A stretch of 64,000 bases of DNA from Pyrus communis (GCF_963583255.1 NC_084806.1:14550317-14614316), one strand, 5' to 3'; counted from the stretch's first letter, positions 10,551 through 22,311 are shown. The notes: generated by a model from the letters alone, not told the origin. Numbers and translations: made by a program.

Positions 10551-11450
10551 ACACTTTGCTACTTTGGCATGATCGAATGGGACACACCGGACGAAATATG
10601 ATGCGCCGTATCCTCAAAGCATCTCATAAACATCACTTGAAATCTTATCTTGGCCATCCGCTTTGCAAAGCATGTTCCTTGGGGCAGTTGAACATTCAAC
10701 CCTCACTTACAAAGATTATTCACGACTCCCCTAAATTTCTTCAAAGGATTCAAGGGGATATATGTATACTTATCCAACCAACGTGCGGACCATTTAGATA
10801 CTTTATCGCATTGGTTGATGCATCGACACAATGGTCACATGTCCACTTGTTGTCCACACGTAATGTTGCATTTGCGAAATTCCTAGCACAAATGATTAAG
10901 CTTAGGGCTCGCCACCCTGATTATCCGATCAAGTCGATTCGACTGGATAATGCTGAAGAGTTTACGTCACAAACCTTTATTGATTATTACATGTCTGTTA
11001 GGATTGAAGTTGAACATCATGTACTCCATGTTCATACCCAAAACGGCCTAGTAGAAGCTTTCATAAAGTGCCTTCAAACGATAGCTCGGACTTTGGTTAT
11101 GAGAATCAATTTTCCGGTATCTGCCTAGGGCTATGCAATATTGCACGCAGCTATGTTAGTCCACCTGAGGCCTACCGTTACCCAACCTCATTCACCGTTA
11201 CAGTTGGTTACTGGATACGAGCCTGACGTCTCGCATTTACGTGTGTTTGGGTACATAGTTTATGTGCCAATAACACTACCACTAAGTATTAAAATGGGTT
11301 CTCAGAGAAAAATGGGAATCTATGTTAGTTATGATTCGCCATCCATTATTTGCTACTTAGAGCCTTTGCTACTTAGAGCCTTTGACAGGAGATCTCTTTA
11401 CCGCACGTTTTGCGGATTGTCACTTTAATGGGATAGTCTTCCCGTCGTTA
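10551..11450 (+). pseudogene. Copia-1 integrase, degraded
   Basis: The longest intact stretch runs to 11128 with no ATG at its start. It shows the GAG-pre-integrase zinc motif (WHDRMGH and CKAC) and then the integrase core with its D-D-E residues: GDICILIQPTCGPFRYFIAL, SIRLDNAEEF, and VHTQNGLVEAFIKCLQ. A TAG at 11126-11128 interrupts SYGYA-like sequence. The frame resumes at 11141 (HAAMLVHLRPTVTQPHSPLQ, VFGYIVYVPI), the typical integrase C-terminal region, and is lost again by 11428. Confidence 0.85.
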
Positions 11451-11964
11451 AGGGGAGATAAGATCACTAACGTTTTTGTAGAATGCCGCGAATTGTCATA
11501 GATTTATGTCTCATTTAGATCCCTACATGCTTTAGTCTGAAACTGAAGTGTGAGTCATTCTAGATCTTCAGAACATTGCTCAAAGCATGCCAGATTCTTT
11601 TATTGATCTAGCAAAGGTGATAAGATCACACATACCCGCTACAAACGCACCTGCAAGGATGAACGTACCAATCGTACGCTGTAACACCGCGTTGGAAGAC
11701 TGAACAGTCCCAGAAGGTAGGGCGGCCGTACCTCCCACATGGCAAGGTACACTGACGGCTAGCCAATCACCTACTCCTACCCTGAAGTGTGGCAGGCCTC
11801 CTAGTTCAAAGGATTCACAATCCCAGAAGAGGAGAACGGCACAAACTAGTGAACCTAGTCTGAATCCGACCATTGCTAACTCATTCGTTCTAACGTATGA
11901 GGTTATTCTATATTACGGTGATGCTTCAGATGAAACATGCCGGGCTCCCGAGAATCATGAGATT
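11451..11964 (+). other. Copia-1 spacer between integrase and reverse transcriptase
   Basis: Poorly conserved linker of the Copia polyprotein with frequent stops. The open frame on the opposite strand here (11580-11873) is a shadow without family resemblance. Confidence 0.5.
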
Positions 11965-13022
11965 TTGGTCCATTACGCAATATTGAATGAGGTTTGGAAT
12001 CAGAATGAGATGATAGTGAATGATGCATTCGCGTATACTGTTGTTTCTGATATCATGCTAAGCGATGACATTGAACCATGCTCTATTGATGAATGTCGAC
12101 GCAAAATGGATTGGTCAAATTGGAAACAAACAATCCAGGTCAAACTCGATTTGCTCGCAAAACAAAAGGTGTTTGGACTAGGAGCTTCTACCCTACCACA
12201 TATGAAGCCAGTAGGCTACAAGTGGGTTTTTGTGTGGAAGCGTAATGAGAAAAATGAAATAGTGCGGTACAAAGCACGCCTTGTAGTGCAAGACTTCTTT
12301 CAGCACCCTGGGATTGATTACGAGGAGACGTATTCCCTCGTAATGGACATCATAATGTTCTGTTACCTTATCAGTTTGGTAGTTTTCGAAAAACTGAATA
12401 TGTATATGAAAGTTCCAGAATGACTTCCATTGACTAGTTCAAATAGTTCTAGACTACAGAACACTCTTTCGATTAGATTAAGGAGGTCACTCCACAGATT
12501 GAAACAATCCGAGTGGATGTGGTATAACCGTCTGAGTGAATATTTGACAAGTTAGGGTTCTGTGAACAACGAACTATGGCCATGTGTGTTCATTAAGAAG
12601 TCACACTCCAAATTTTCGATCATTGCAATGTATGTCGACGACATGAACCTTCTTGGAACTCCTGTAAAGCTTAAGGAAATTGCCACACACTCGAAATCGA
12701 AATTTGAGATGAAAGATCTTGGGAAAACTTGATATTATCTCGGCCTAAAGATCAAGCATTGGTCGGATGAAATCCTAGTACATCAATCGAACTACACCCA
12801 TAAGGTGTTGTGTCGTTTTAATGAGGATAAAGCGAAGCCTTCAAGTACACCTATGGTCGTTCGGATTCTAGATGCTAAATGAGATCCCTTCCGTTCGAAG
12901 GAGGATGAGGAAGAGATTTTGGAGCCTGAAGTTCCATACCTAAGTGCAATTGGTGCTTTATTTGGCTCAATACGCTAGACCCGACATCTCCTTCGTTGTT
13001 AATCTTTTGGTTAGATACAACA
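11965..13022 (+). pseudogene. Copia-1 reverse transcriptase, degraded and split
   Basis: 11965-12423 encodes the RT N-terminal part, with PVGYKWVFVWKRNEKNEIVR, YKARLVVQDF and HPGIDYEETYSLV. After a stop at 12421 the domain continues in pieces. The catalytic YVDD is present at 12631-12642, followed by FEMKDLGKT, a stop, then YYLGLKIKHWSDEILVHQSN and DKAKPSSTPMV. A frame change lies at the LGALFGS segment near 12960. The domain is cut at 13023 by solo LTR 2, and the polyprotein resumes at 15303. Expected role was copying element RNA to DNA; no longer active. Confidence 0.85.
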
Positions 13023-15302
13023 TGACACGCCCCAACCCCAATATCCCCAAATATTAGGGTAGACATGTGCTGGCCGACACCCAAGGGTGACGAAGGCATT
13101 TTAGATATGCATATATCTAAAAGATGTGTCATTAAAACAATTATGCCAAAGTAGGAACGTGTTCAGAGCATATAACTAACTAAGAATAATGTGGAAGGAT
13201 CACTAAGGAAAGATATGAATAAGGGAATGATACCCACATTGAAAAGACTTGAAGATACCTATGTCGAAGTGCCAAGACACCTGAATCGAATGCCTCAAAT
13301 CTAACTCTTGAGGGGGCACAAAAACCAAAAATGTGAGTGGACCATAATTTATAATAATACTAATAATATGAAAACCAATTTATTTCAAAACATACTAACC
13401 CCCTATTTTGAAAACACATATATAATACTACATATAGGTTTTATGAAAAACCCTAGCATGCCATGTAAGACATTCGTAAAACATCTGTAAATCGAATTCG
13501 TGATGTACTCAACTAGGGGTATCATAGTTGCCCGAAGGCAGTACCTGTCCATCACCCGAAGGTGAAGCTGTATAACATGTCCATCACCCGAAGGTGAAGC
13601 TGAATAACCTGTCCATCACCCGAAGGTGAAGCTATATAAAATAGCACATGTCCACACCGACACCAACCGCGGCTAATAAAGCTGTCTGACACTACTTTCG
13701 GCAGTGAAGCTAAAGGTATATCATATATCATATCTCATTCATCCTTAACAATTGTGTCCTATGTCCATAAACATTTATACCCGTGGTGTGCAGATGTGCC
13801 ATATGATAACCATTAGGTAAGTACCAAAAACATATCTCAAAATCTCATATCAAACATTGGAGCTCAACAGCTTAAACCTCGTCTCATAAATCCATGATAA
13901 ACCATAATCATAAATCCAAAATAAACATATACGTGAAACCATAGAATTTTATAATCGAAACCCCAATTATTCATAACCTTTAGTAATATATAAATACAAT
14001 AAATCATAATTATTTCATAAAAGCAATCTAAATAAATCATAAGTATGAAAATCTGCAATATATTATAAATCATGCTCCATTCATAAAATATGCAATGCAT
14101 GCTAGGCTAATATTTTATAAAAATATATAAGTTATGAAAGGGTCCACTCATAGATATTTTATTGCCTGAGAGCCGTTCAAACTAGCGTGAACGAGATCAC
14201 TTCCGTCGATGCATTTGCACACAGAGACCATTTAGTAAAACTCTACGACAATGATTAAATTTGGGAAAACGGACACTGGATTCGGATTCAGCACGTCGAG
14301 AAACATAAGGAGTGACCTAAGATTTCCCCCACCCGCCGCCACACACAGCGGCTGGTAGCCCCTACTCGTCGGAAAATTTAACAACTCCAAAAATTCCCAA
14401 ATTTTATAGGAATGAAGATCTCAATGAGAGAAACAACTTTCATACCTGGGCCGAAGTCCAATTCGGCCGGAAAACACCTCAAATCACCCTCGATCACTTA
14501 GAAACCCAAAAATAGGTGATCTTTGATTCGTCTTCTCTGCTACTTCGTCACCTCCAAAATTTTTTGGGGTTTGTTCCTGAGCTCAAGAGAAGGCTAATGG
14601 TGGTGGTGGTCGAAAGAATCACCTTAAAAAATGGCAGATTTTCGCCGATCTCCCCCACGGTGCCGTCGATGCTATCCCTACAAAATTGAGACAAAAAACT
14701 GTCGGGTTTAGGGTGGAACTTGAAGAAAGAGGGTTGTGGAGTCTTGTGTAGGTGGTGACGAGCCTTGGATTGTTAGAAAAACCGTCGAAAACCTTAGCCA
14801 ACCAGGGTCGCGACATGGAAACGGGTCGGGGGTCCGATTGGCTGTTCCCACAACTCTCTCCTTTCTCTCCTTTCTCTGCTTTCTGATTGTTTGACTCTTG
14901 TCTCTCCTCTTTCCTAATTCGACAACACTCCCCTCTTTTCTCTCTTTTTTCCTCTCTCCCATCCGTTTATCTCTCTCATTTCTCTTCTTTCCTTTCCATC
15001 ACAGCCACACACATGGCACTAGATTGATGCTCTAACAAAATCTGGAGCCTTCCAGATTTATGGTCAAATGACCATTTTGCCTTTGACTTCGTTCGTTAAT
15101 AACTCCTTTGTTATAACTCTAAATTACGCTTCGTTTACGCCCATGCGTTCGTAGTGATGAGTACTATGAGGATACGTCAAGATAACGGATCTTACGTGAC
15201 ATGAAAAGGTGGTCAACAAAAATCAACGGATCTTACGTGGCATTTTCGTAAATTCACGCTTTAAATTTATAAAACTGTAAAATTTGGGAACGAGTTGTTA
15301 CA
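13023..15302. mobile_element. solo LTR 2 nested in Copia-1 RT/RNase H
   Basis: 2280 bp, TGACACGCCCCAACCCC to GAACGAGTTGTTACA, flanked by CAACA (13018-13022) and CAGCA (15303-15307). Excising it rejoins the host polyprotein as VRYN then SNTPTRGHWNGVKDI. It belongs to the same family as solo LTR 1. It contains an AT-rich central zone and CT-rich sequence near 14850-14990. Coding frames here are short and unsupported. Confidence 0.82.
13547..13642. repeat. three 32-bp tandem repeats with hairpin core
   Basis: Units start at 13547, 13579 and 13611. Each contains GTCCATCACCCGAAGGTGAA; the CACC-CGAA-GGTG core can fold into a 4-bp stem with a CGAA loop. A related CCCGAAGG copy precedes at 13531, and CGACACCCAAGGGTG occurs near 13076. 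Confidence 0.85.
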
Positions 15303-15960
15303 CAGCAACACACCTACACGCGGACATTGGAATGGTGTTAAAGACATTTTCCACTACCTCAAGGGTACGACGGATTTGGGCTTGTTCTATATCCACTAAT
15401 CCTCGAGAAGAGTCATGCCCCCCTCGGTCCTTGGGTTGATCACCTCGTTGGTTATGCAGATGTTGGTTAACTGTCTGACCCACATAGGGTACGTTCTCAA
15501 ACAGGTTATGTATTTACCGTTTAAGACACCGTTATATCTTGGAGGTCTACCAAGCAAACGCTAGTTGCGACTTTTTCGAACCATGCTGAGATTCTCACCC
15601 TGTGCATGAAGCCTCGCGAAAGTGCTTTTGGCTGAGAACAATTATGGAACATATTCGAAGCACTAGTGGTCTTACTTCCGCCGTTGACCTTTCTATGACG
15701 ATCTTTGAAGACAATGCAGCATGTATCGAGCAGTTAAAAAAGGGATACTTCAAGGGAGACAACACCAAGCACATAGCGTCGAAGTTCTTTTACCCTCACC
15801 AGCAACAATAGCATTAGAACATTGAAGTCAAGCAAATCCGTTCCCAGGACAACCTGGCTGACCTCTTCACAAAGTTAATGCCCAAGTCTACTTTTCAGGA
15901 GCTCGTCCAAGGAATTGGTATGCGTAAATTATCTAAATTGAATCGTTTGTAGTCTTATTT
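15303..15960 (+). pseudogene. Copia-1 RNase H, degraded
   Basis: Begins SNTPTRGHWNGVKDIFHYLK then GTTDLGLFYIH and a stop, continuing in shifted frames. 15602-15811 carries FEDNAACIEQLKKGYFKGDN then TKHIASKFFY, the conserved C-terminal part of Copia RNase H, followed by a stop. The last recognisable piece, around 15830-15950, corresponds to the tail QDNLADLFTK and F-Q-LV-GIGM. Non-functional. Confidence 0.8.
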
Positions 15961-16376
15961 GTAAGTTATGTCTAACTCAGGGGGGGTATCTTGAAGCATA
16001 CTCACTTGATCTTAATGTACTCTTTTTCCTACGATTAGGAGCATTTTTTCCACTGGGTTTTTGCTACCTAACAAGGTTTTAAAGAGGCACCCATCCTGGT
16101 ATGATCATACCCCATTGAGTTCACTACTTTCGTCCTCTTTGACGTTTGTTTTAAACATTATGCATACTTCTCACTTTTCTCCTTAGTTTATGGGTTTTCC
16201 CTATGCCTTGGGTCTTACCATAGTGAGGTTTTGTGAGTTTTACTACCAATGCATACTTACTTGTGTTTGAGACTCGCATTCACCCTTTATGCCGACAACT
16301 TTATCAACTGTTCTACCTCATTTGCTGAAGATGTGATGCGACATTTTGTTTGAGTATTTATACACTCAAGGGGGTT
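15961..16376 (+). other. Copia-1 3' untranslated region and polypurine tract
   Basis: No coding signal. It matches the same zone of Copia-2 (43500-43905), for example GGTTTTTGCTACCTAAC and TTTATGGGTTTTTC-type blocks. The polypurine tract is CAAGGGGG at 16368-16374, just before the 3' LTR; Copia-2 has CAAGGGGGAG. Confidence 0.6.
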
Positions 16377-16642
16377 TGTTGCAGTCCTATCGGATTATGA
16401 ATGTGATTGTGTAAATCCTAGTATATCTAGAAGTATTTTGTAGTTACCTATTAGGAGTTGATTACCTATTAAGAGATGTAAGCCTATAAGGGTAAGGATT
16501 CTACCCTTCTTACTACTATAAATAAAGGCATAAGGGGGTGATACAAAACACATCTGAGAATTAAATCTCTCTTTCTCTCTTGTTGCCGACGGCCCCCTCT
16601 TTCTTTATTCATTAGATCACTTAGTTAATTAGGCCTACAACA
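16377..16642 (+). repeat. 3' LTR of Copia-1
   Basis: 266 bp, TGTTGCAGTCC to GGCCTACAACA. It shares the ACTACTATAAATAAAGGC promoter-like motif with all four Copia LTRs in the window. Confidence 0.9.
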
Positions 16643-16965
16643 AAATGTTTATTTTAAGGTATTCTTGCAAAATATTCGTCAAATTAAAAATATTTGAGAT
16701 ATCTAATTAAGTTCAAAATAAATGCTTCAACGGTTCGAATTAAATTAATTTTTTTATTAGAAAATCTATGAATGCAAATTTAAAATAAACAACTAATTTT
16801 TTTTTAAATTCGATATAAAATGAGACTCACAATCAGTCTTTATATTTACATAAAAATGAGAACATTTTAAAAATTGATTCTGGTACGAAAAATTCTAAAA
16901 TTTAGTTTACAAAATGCTATATATATATATATGAATGAACTCGTAAGGCGTGACATCTTTCATCA

Positions 16966-17002
<37 letters not shown>

Positions 17003-17875
17003 TGAACTCGTAAGGCATGACATCTTTTCATCAAAAGATAATTTTATCAGGGTGTACATCAAATGACCAGCTGTTACTAGAACGCTTCCAAATTATTTAT
17101 TAAAAAAAAAAAAATGTAATGGGTTTTTTCCTTGCAAAGGAAGCTAGCGGGGAAAAAGGAATTCGAACTGCAAGCTCGAGTGTAAGAGGAAATGTTGGCG
17201 ACTACTTGAACATCAAGCTCCACGTCAAATCATTATTTTTACCCTCGCATGAATCAAACATCAAAATTAACGATTCTTAGCATTCCAAAAATCACTCCAT
17301 GCACTTTTCATAACAACAAAAGATAGAAATCGCACTTCCAAGAATAAATGACGACTTCTTCAGAGTGGCAATAACAACTCTCGAAACATAACGTGCTAAA
17401 AGATCACAATGGATCAAGAATAACCCATCTCAAAGCACAACCTAGTAAAATATCGATTTAAATTGTCAAATGATTGGTTAATCTGCAATTTACGTCTTCC
17501 ACAATTTTCTTTCATCATCCATTCAAAAGATAAAGCTCTTCAGATAGCAGCACAAAGCATCACTACAAATCTTTAATTTCTTTATCAACAGTGACTCACC
17601 TGAAGAACATATAAATATAATTCCAAAGTATATTCTCCGCAAAGACGTATAGATGCTCTCAAATGCAGTCATTTTCGGTAGGTCGTATGATGATTAACAA
17701 CTTATTAAGCTTTGGATTAAAATTATAAAAAATAAATAAATACATTATTAAACGGGTGATCACTATCACAGTTGAAACTTGTCAATCTTTGAATTCCCAT
17801 ACAATGGCGCTTACCTTTAGTCTGAAGCAGTAGCTTGATCAGCGCAAAGTTTGAAGCCAAGTACTGACAGAAAAA
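16643..17875. other. intergenic; duplicated block around (TA)n
   Basis: AT-rich, no gene. At 16917-17035 a block reading GTGAACTCGTAAGGCATGAC (first copy GAATGAACTCGTAAGGCGTG) occurs twice, separated and preceded by (TA)n runs of about 14 and 30 bp. A poly(A) run at 17102-17113 is followed by GAATTCGAACTGC, a tRNA B-box-like string that could be a SINE trace. The part next to 17876 should contain the 3' UTR of the ETFB-like gene. Confidence 0.5.
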
Positions 17876-19585
17876 TTAAATGACATGGGCTTCATTCTTA
17901 AGCTTGTCAATTAGCACGTCCACAGAAGAAACGAGGACCCCTGCTTTTCTCGTGGGAGGTTCAGCAACTTGAACCTGTTCTAAATCGGATTTGATTTCCA
18001 CATTCAGATCCTGTGGAGTGTACTTCGTTATGACCTTCGATTTCGCTTTCATTATGCTTGGGATTGTTGCATACCTCGGTTGGTTTAACCTCAAATCAGT
18101 GCTGCAAGACGGTCACAGAAACAAGTGTTAGTCTACATCTTCCACCAGAAAATCAGGTTTAGACAAGCATCTATCGTGATGTATGTGCTGATGTTTTCGC
18201 TGGATTTCAGTCCATTACTCTAATTGATATCTCAAATATTCTAATATGAAATAATAAAGTTGAAACCTTCAAAATATATTTCCATCACAAGGTCACAAGT
18301 GTACTTAAAATATCATCAAAATTTTGTCATTTTGACACTCATTCATCTCTCAAGACGCAATATGATCCATATCATTTAATTGTCGAATTCCTAAAGAACA
18401 GGCAACTGTACCCTTGGACTGGTTCAAGGCTAACCAGGTCCTTATTTGCAGACCTTTACGTGCCCAAGCTTTATTGGCTTGGGAAGCCCCTTCCCTTAGG
18501 GTTACTTGAAGCTGAATGTGGACTGTCCTAGGCTAAGTAAGGGGCCGATGGTTCTAGGTGCTGAAGGACAAATCCAGGATTACAATGGTGGTTGGCTGGT
18601 GGGTTTTAAGGCTAACATTAGTTCAAACTGTTCCAGTGAGATATTTCAAGCTGTTGATTTAACTATTATCCTTTGATTGGTATCATCACTGGGTTCAATT
18701 GTTTGTCCATAGGCGGTTGTTCGTTGAAAAGAAATTTTCGCTGCATATTTATTAGTTAAGTTGGGTTATACCAGTAGCGTGGGTAATCTTCATGATGATT
18801 GGATTGGCATTACCAGACCCAAGTTAATTTGAGTCTAGTACTTTGCGTTTAGGCCAGCGACGTAACCAGAATAAATAAATAAGTAAATAAACTGCATTCT
18901 GGTATCTACGTGAGTGGAAATGTCATAACTAAACAAAGTTACGGGGAAAACTAATTTACGTCTGAACCGTTCAACTCTATCAATTTGATCATATTTCTCC
19001 ATCCACATAATCCTCTGTGTGAATAAATAAGCACGGTGCAGCTGTGACGCCCCTAGCTAAATGGTTTGAGAATGGCACAGCCCGTCCATCTTCTGCTGAA
19101 CAGTAGTGTAGCCTTTCAACTATTCTGGCATATGGGTGAGGATAGAGAACTCTCCCACCAGCAGCTATCAATGCTTATGTGGAGTTCCCGGCTCCTTGAA
19201 AAATTACTCCACAACAAGGGGGACGAAGAATTGAATTTATGAAGGCCCTAAGGGGGCAGACTAAGGAAAGTTTGAGGTGAAAAGGAGACATTGCACAGTT
19301 CAACAAAAGGACTTTTCATCTTTTTAGTTTCTTTCTGGTTTTCGATAATCAAGGATACTGACAACTCTAAAACCTGTCTTTCATATCTTCCCAATAAACT
19401 TTATTGCGAAAAATTGAATGAAACAGAATTGCACATATAAAATATATAATCTTACCTATTGAAGCTGTTTGATCTAACTTGTGTAAAGATTATATTATTT
19501 TGAAAAGCTAACTGGTCTAAATATCATGTGATAATTTGTGTAAAGAGTTTTTTGTTTTTTTGTTTTTTTTTTTTTTGGTTGGCCC

Positions 19586-19620
<35 letters not shown>

Positions 19621-22311
19621 GGGGGGGGGGGGGGGTGTGGTTTGGAGGAAGGAAGAACAGAGACTGAGAGATGAAGCGTGACTATCTCTTCATACTTAGA
19701 CATTATTCAATTTCAGCATAGAACCACACACAGAAAGGTGGATGCTTGTTAACTTCTAAAGGATAATTGAGAAAATAGGACTACTTAGATATGTAAAGAC
19801 ATGATTGCCCATTAGTATTTTTGAAATTTAAAACGCTGTGGAAGTGGCAACTGTTTCTCCAGTTAAATACAAAGAAAAAAAACGATATGGTCATTTATTT
19901 ATAATAGAAATCACGAACGCTAACTTCAAATTGAACTACTCCTCAATTCAGAAAATAATTTGGAAGTTTTTTTTAATAAAGTAAATAAGTTGGGTTAATG
20001 AAGTTTGAAAGCTGTTTCAATTTCCTAATTGGTCCTATCAAAGTAAATAAATTTATGTTCCCATTCCCTAAACATACGGCAAAATTCAAGTGAAGGCAAA
20101 AAGAGATTCATCTAAAAGTCCTAGGTGTCCACACGGGAATATGCAAGAAGATCTTATACTTACATGATCACTGCTGGAAAATCTAGACACAGAGTCTCGA
20201 GACCACCATCCACCTCTCGGTCCACTGTCACTACCTGCTTCTGCTTATCCAGCACAACCTACTGGAAACATTCAGTCAAAGGAATAAATTCATAATGTAT
20301 GAAAATCAGAATAGCACAAAATACTACCAATACATCTCATTTTTCGCTAAACTAAATGTGAAGTCGAAGAGACAGTTTAACACGTGCAAATAAGTAACAG
20401 TAAAGACAAACACGGAGATTTTTACAAAGCATGTACAATAGTATACATGGATACACTTTAAAGGGACAAACATTCTCAGGAATACGAAATTATAAGAAGA
20501 ACAATCTCTTTTATACAACAGAAGGAGGATAACTTTGTTTGGGTTAAAAAAATAATATTTTTAAGATAGAGTAAAGAGAAAGAAAAAATAAGCCTTTATT
20601 CCTTAAGAAAAGAAATGCAATTTAGGAATACCAGGGATTTAAAGATGAAGGATAGAAGAAATAGATTTTAGTAAAAACAGATCCCCCATCACCCAGTACT
20701 TCAAACACTGAGAGTCTCTGATCCAATATGTCGTCAAACCTTAGTGAATTTAATCAAAGACTAGCCTAGAAGGAAAGAAATTTGAAATAAGCATATTGAG
20801 TGAGAGAAACTACATCCTCAGATTGTCAAGACTCAAGATGAATAACATGTGACAACATCAGTATATATGCCTCTAACTATACTCTTGCCACCTTAGCTAA
20901 CGTTCTTTACAATCTTGTTTCACTTTTAGAACCTTTTATCTGCAATTTGGCCTTGTGGCACTCCTGCTATGCTTTTAACACTCACCTTGACCAACGCAAA
21001 AATGTTTTGCAAAACAGAATATCCACTTGTTATTGCCCATACGATAAGGACCCTCAGAAGCCATACGTATCCTGGTCAATTGGGATATCTATAGAACATA
21101 TGTATTTGGAAAGCATAGAGAGACCAACACCTCCCTAACCTCAACTTTTGAGGGTATTAACTTCTTCAGAAGTCTCTCTGCTGCATGATACTAAACTATG
21201 AAACTAAGAAATGGGGTGGAGCTTCTCACCAACTACAATTTAATGGATTGCAAAACAAAACCTTTGCTCACCCTTAAGAACAAAAGGCAAATTAGAAACC
21301 GATAATATGTAGCATCAACAAACTCATATCAACCAACTATTAACTCAGAGTCTAAACAGATTGAATTTTCTATTAATCGATTAAAAGCCCCCAAAACAAA
21401 ATCTACATTTGAAACCTTAATATATTCCTCAATAGTTTAATTATGTCAAACAAAAGAAAATCAAGGAAGCGTGAAACCAAAGTATACAAAATCAAAGCAA
21501 GTACATTTCTTCTCTAGCTGAATGAATGAAGAGATAAAAAAACTAACCTTTGAAGCAAACGTCCCCTGAGGCCAGTTCAGCAGCCCTGCCACCATTTGCC
21601 CGGTTTGATTGCAATCATCATCGATAGCCTACACAAGCATTCACTTATGCATAAAAGATCAAATTTTCACTTCTTCAAACCAATACCAACAATGCAAAGC
21701 CACAAAACCCAATATCTCTTTTAATTTTTCGAGCAATATTCTAATTAATCTAATCTAGACTACGGGAATGGGGATTCCAACTTGGATGCAAAGGAGCACG
21801 ACGTTCTCCCACACAAAACCCAAATCTTTAAACTCATTAAAAACTAAAAGAAATTTACATTTAACCTGTTTGCCTAGGATAAGAAGCCCAGGCTTCTCAA
21901 CCTTCACGAAAGGTCTCAGAAGCTTAGCAATGGATAAGGGGTAGAGAGGGCCATCAATCTCCACATGAATCCCCCTATCGGCGCCCATAGCCAGTCATGT
22001 CCTGAGCGTATCTACGCACTGTTTTAGTCCCATGGAGATGGCCACCACCTCCGACGCCGCCCCGGATTCTTTAATCCAGAGGGCCTCTTCCACAGCAATC
22101 TCGCAGAAGGGGTTCATCGACATCTTCACGTTCTGGGTCTCCACGCTGCTCTGTGGAATGGAAGTATTGAAACTGTTGGATTAGAATTACATGATTCTGA
22201 AACGAAACAAGAACTGGATTTGGAATGGCTTGGCTTGGCTTGGCTTGTCTGGTTTGATCGGATTTTGACGGCGTAGTCGTTGACGCGCTTTAATGGCACC
22301 ATCATCTTCAT
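17876..22311 (-). pseudogene. ETFB: electron transfer flavoprotein beta subunit (ETFB), broken copy
   Basis: Five minus-strand exons match plant ETF-beta, which with ETF-alpha passes electrons from mitochondrial dehydrogenases to ETF:ubiquinone oxidoreductase. Exon 1 (from 22311) reads MKMMVPLKRVNDYAVKIR, then shifts frame where one base appears missing before the expected V-K-P-D-K; the zone beyond is a (GGCTT)n run without a GT donor. Exon 2 (21866-22150) reads [20 protein letters not shown] and CVDTLRT, then TGA at 21997-21995 in place of Gly, then [20 protein letters not shown]. Exon 3 (21548-21628) gives [20 protein letters not shown]; exon 4 (20164-20258) VVLDKQKQVVTVDREVDGGL; exon 5 (17876-18101) TDLRLNQPRYATIPSIMKAK to LIDKLKNEAHVI and TAA. 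Exons 3-5 have clean GT-AG junctions and frames, so the damage is 5'-biased and recent. Sequencing error would have to explain two separate lesions. Confidence 0.88.
18102..20163. other. ETFB intron 4, 2 kb, with GA/G microsatellite
   Basis: At 19588-19617 there is a (GA)n run followed by 17 Gs (19619-19635), preceded by a T-rich run. A segment at about 18400-19250 has a more balanced base composition than the rest of the intron and a 60-codon minus frame (18989-19171). It resembles no family I know; an unidentified insertion is possible. Confidence 0.5.

Larger units (their letters stand above)
4582..16642 (+). mobile_element. Ty1/copia LTR retrotransposon, Copia-1, old and nested
   Basis: Flanked by related direct repeats starting TGTTGCA and ending CAACA (4582-4833 and 16377-16642), with 5-bp flanks AAACG and AAATG, a target duplication with one change. 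Internal order is gag, protease, integrase, reverse transcriptase, RNase H, which is the Copia order. All coding parts are broken by stops and frameshifts. Two solo LTRs of another family (7589-9722, 13023-15302) and a hAT-type MITE (5277-5671) lie inside it. Without these guests the element is about 7.2 kb, longer than many Copia elements because of a 1.8-kb leader before gag. The LTRs differ by many substitutions plus an indel, so the insertion is old. Same family as the element at 37812-44173. Confidence 0.92.

Noticed and set aside
11580..11873. 97-codon minus frame in Copia-1
   Set aside because: Opposite strand of the linker between integrase and RT; a shadow frame.
17102..17175. tRNA-like B box GAATTCGAACTGC
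   Set aside because: No A box or cloverleaf; at best a SINE trace, not a tRNA gene.
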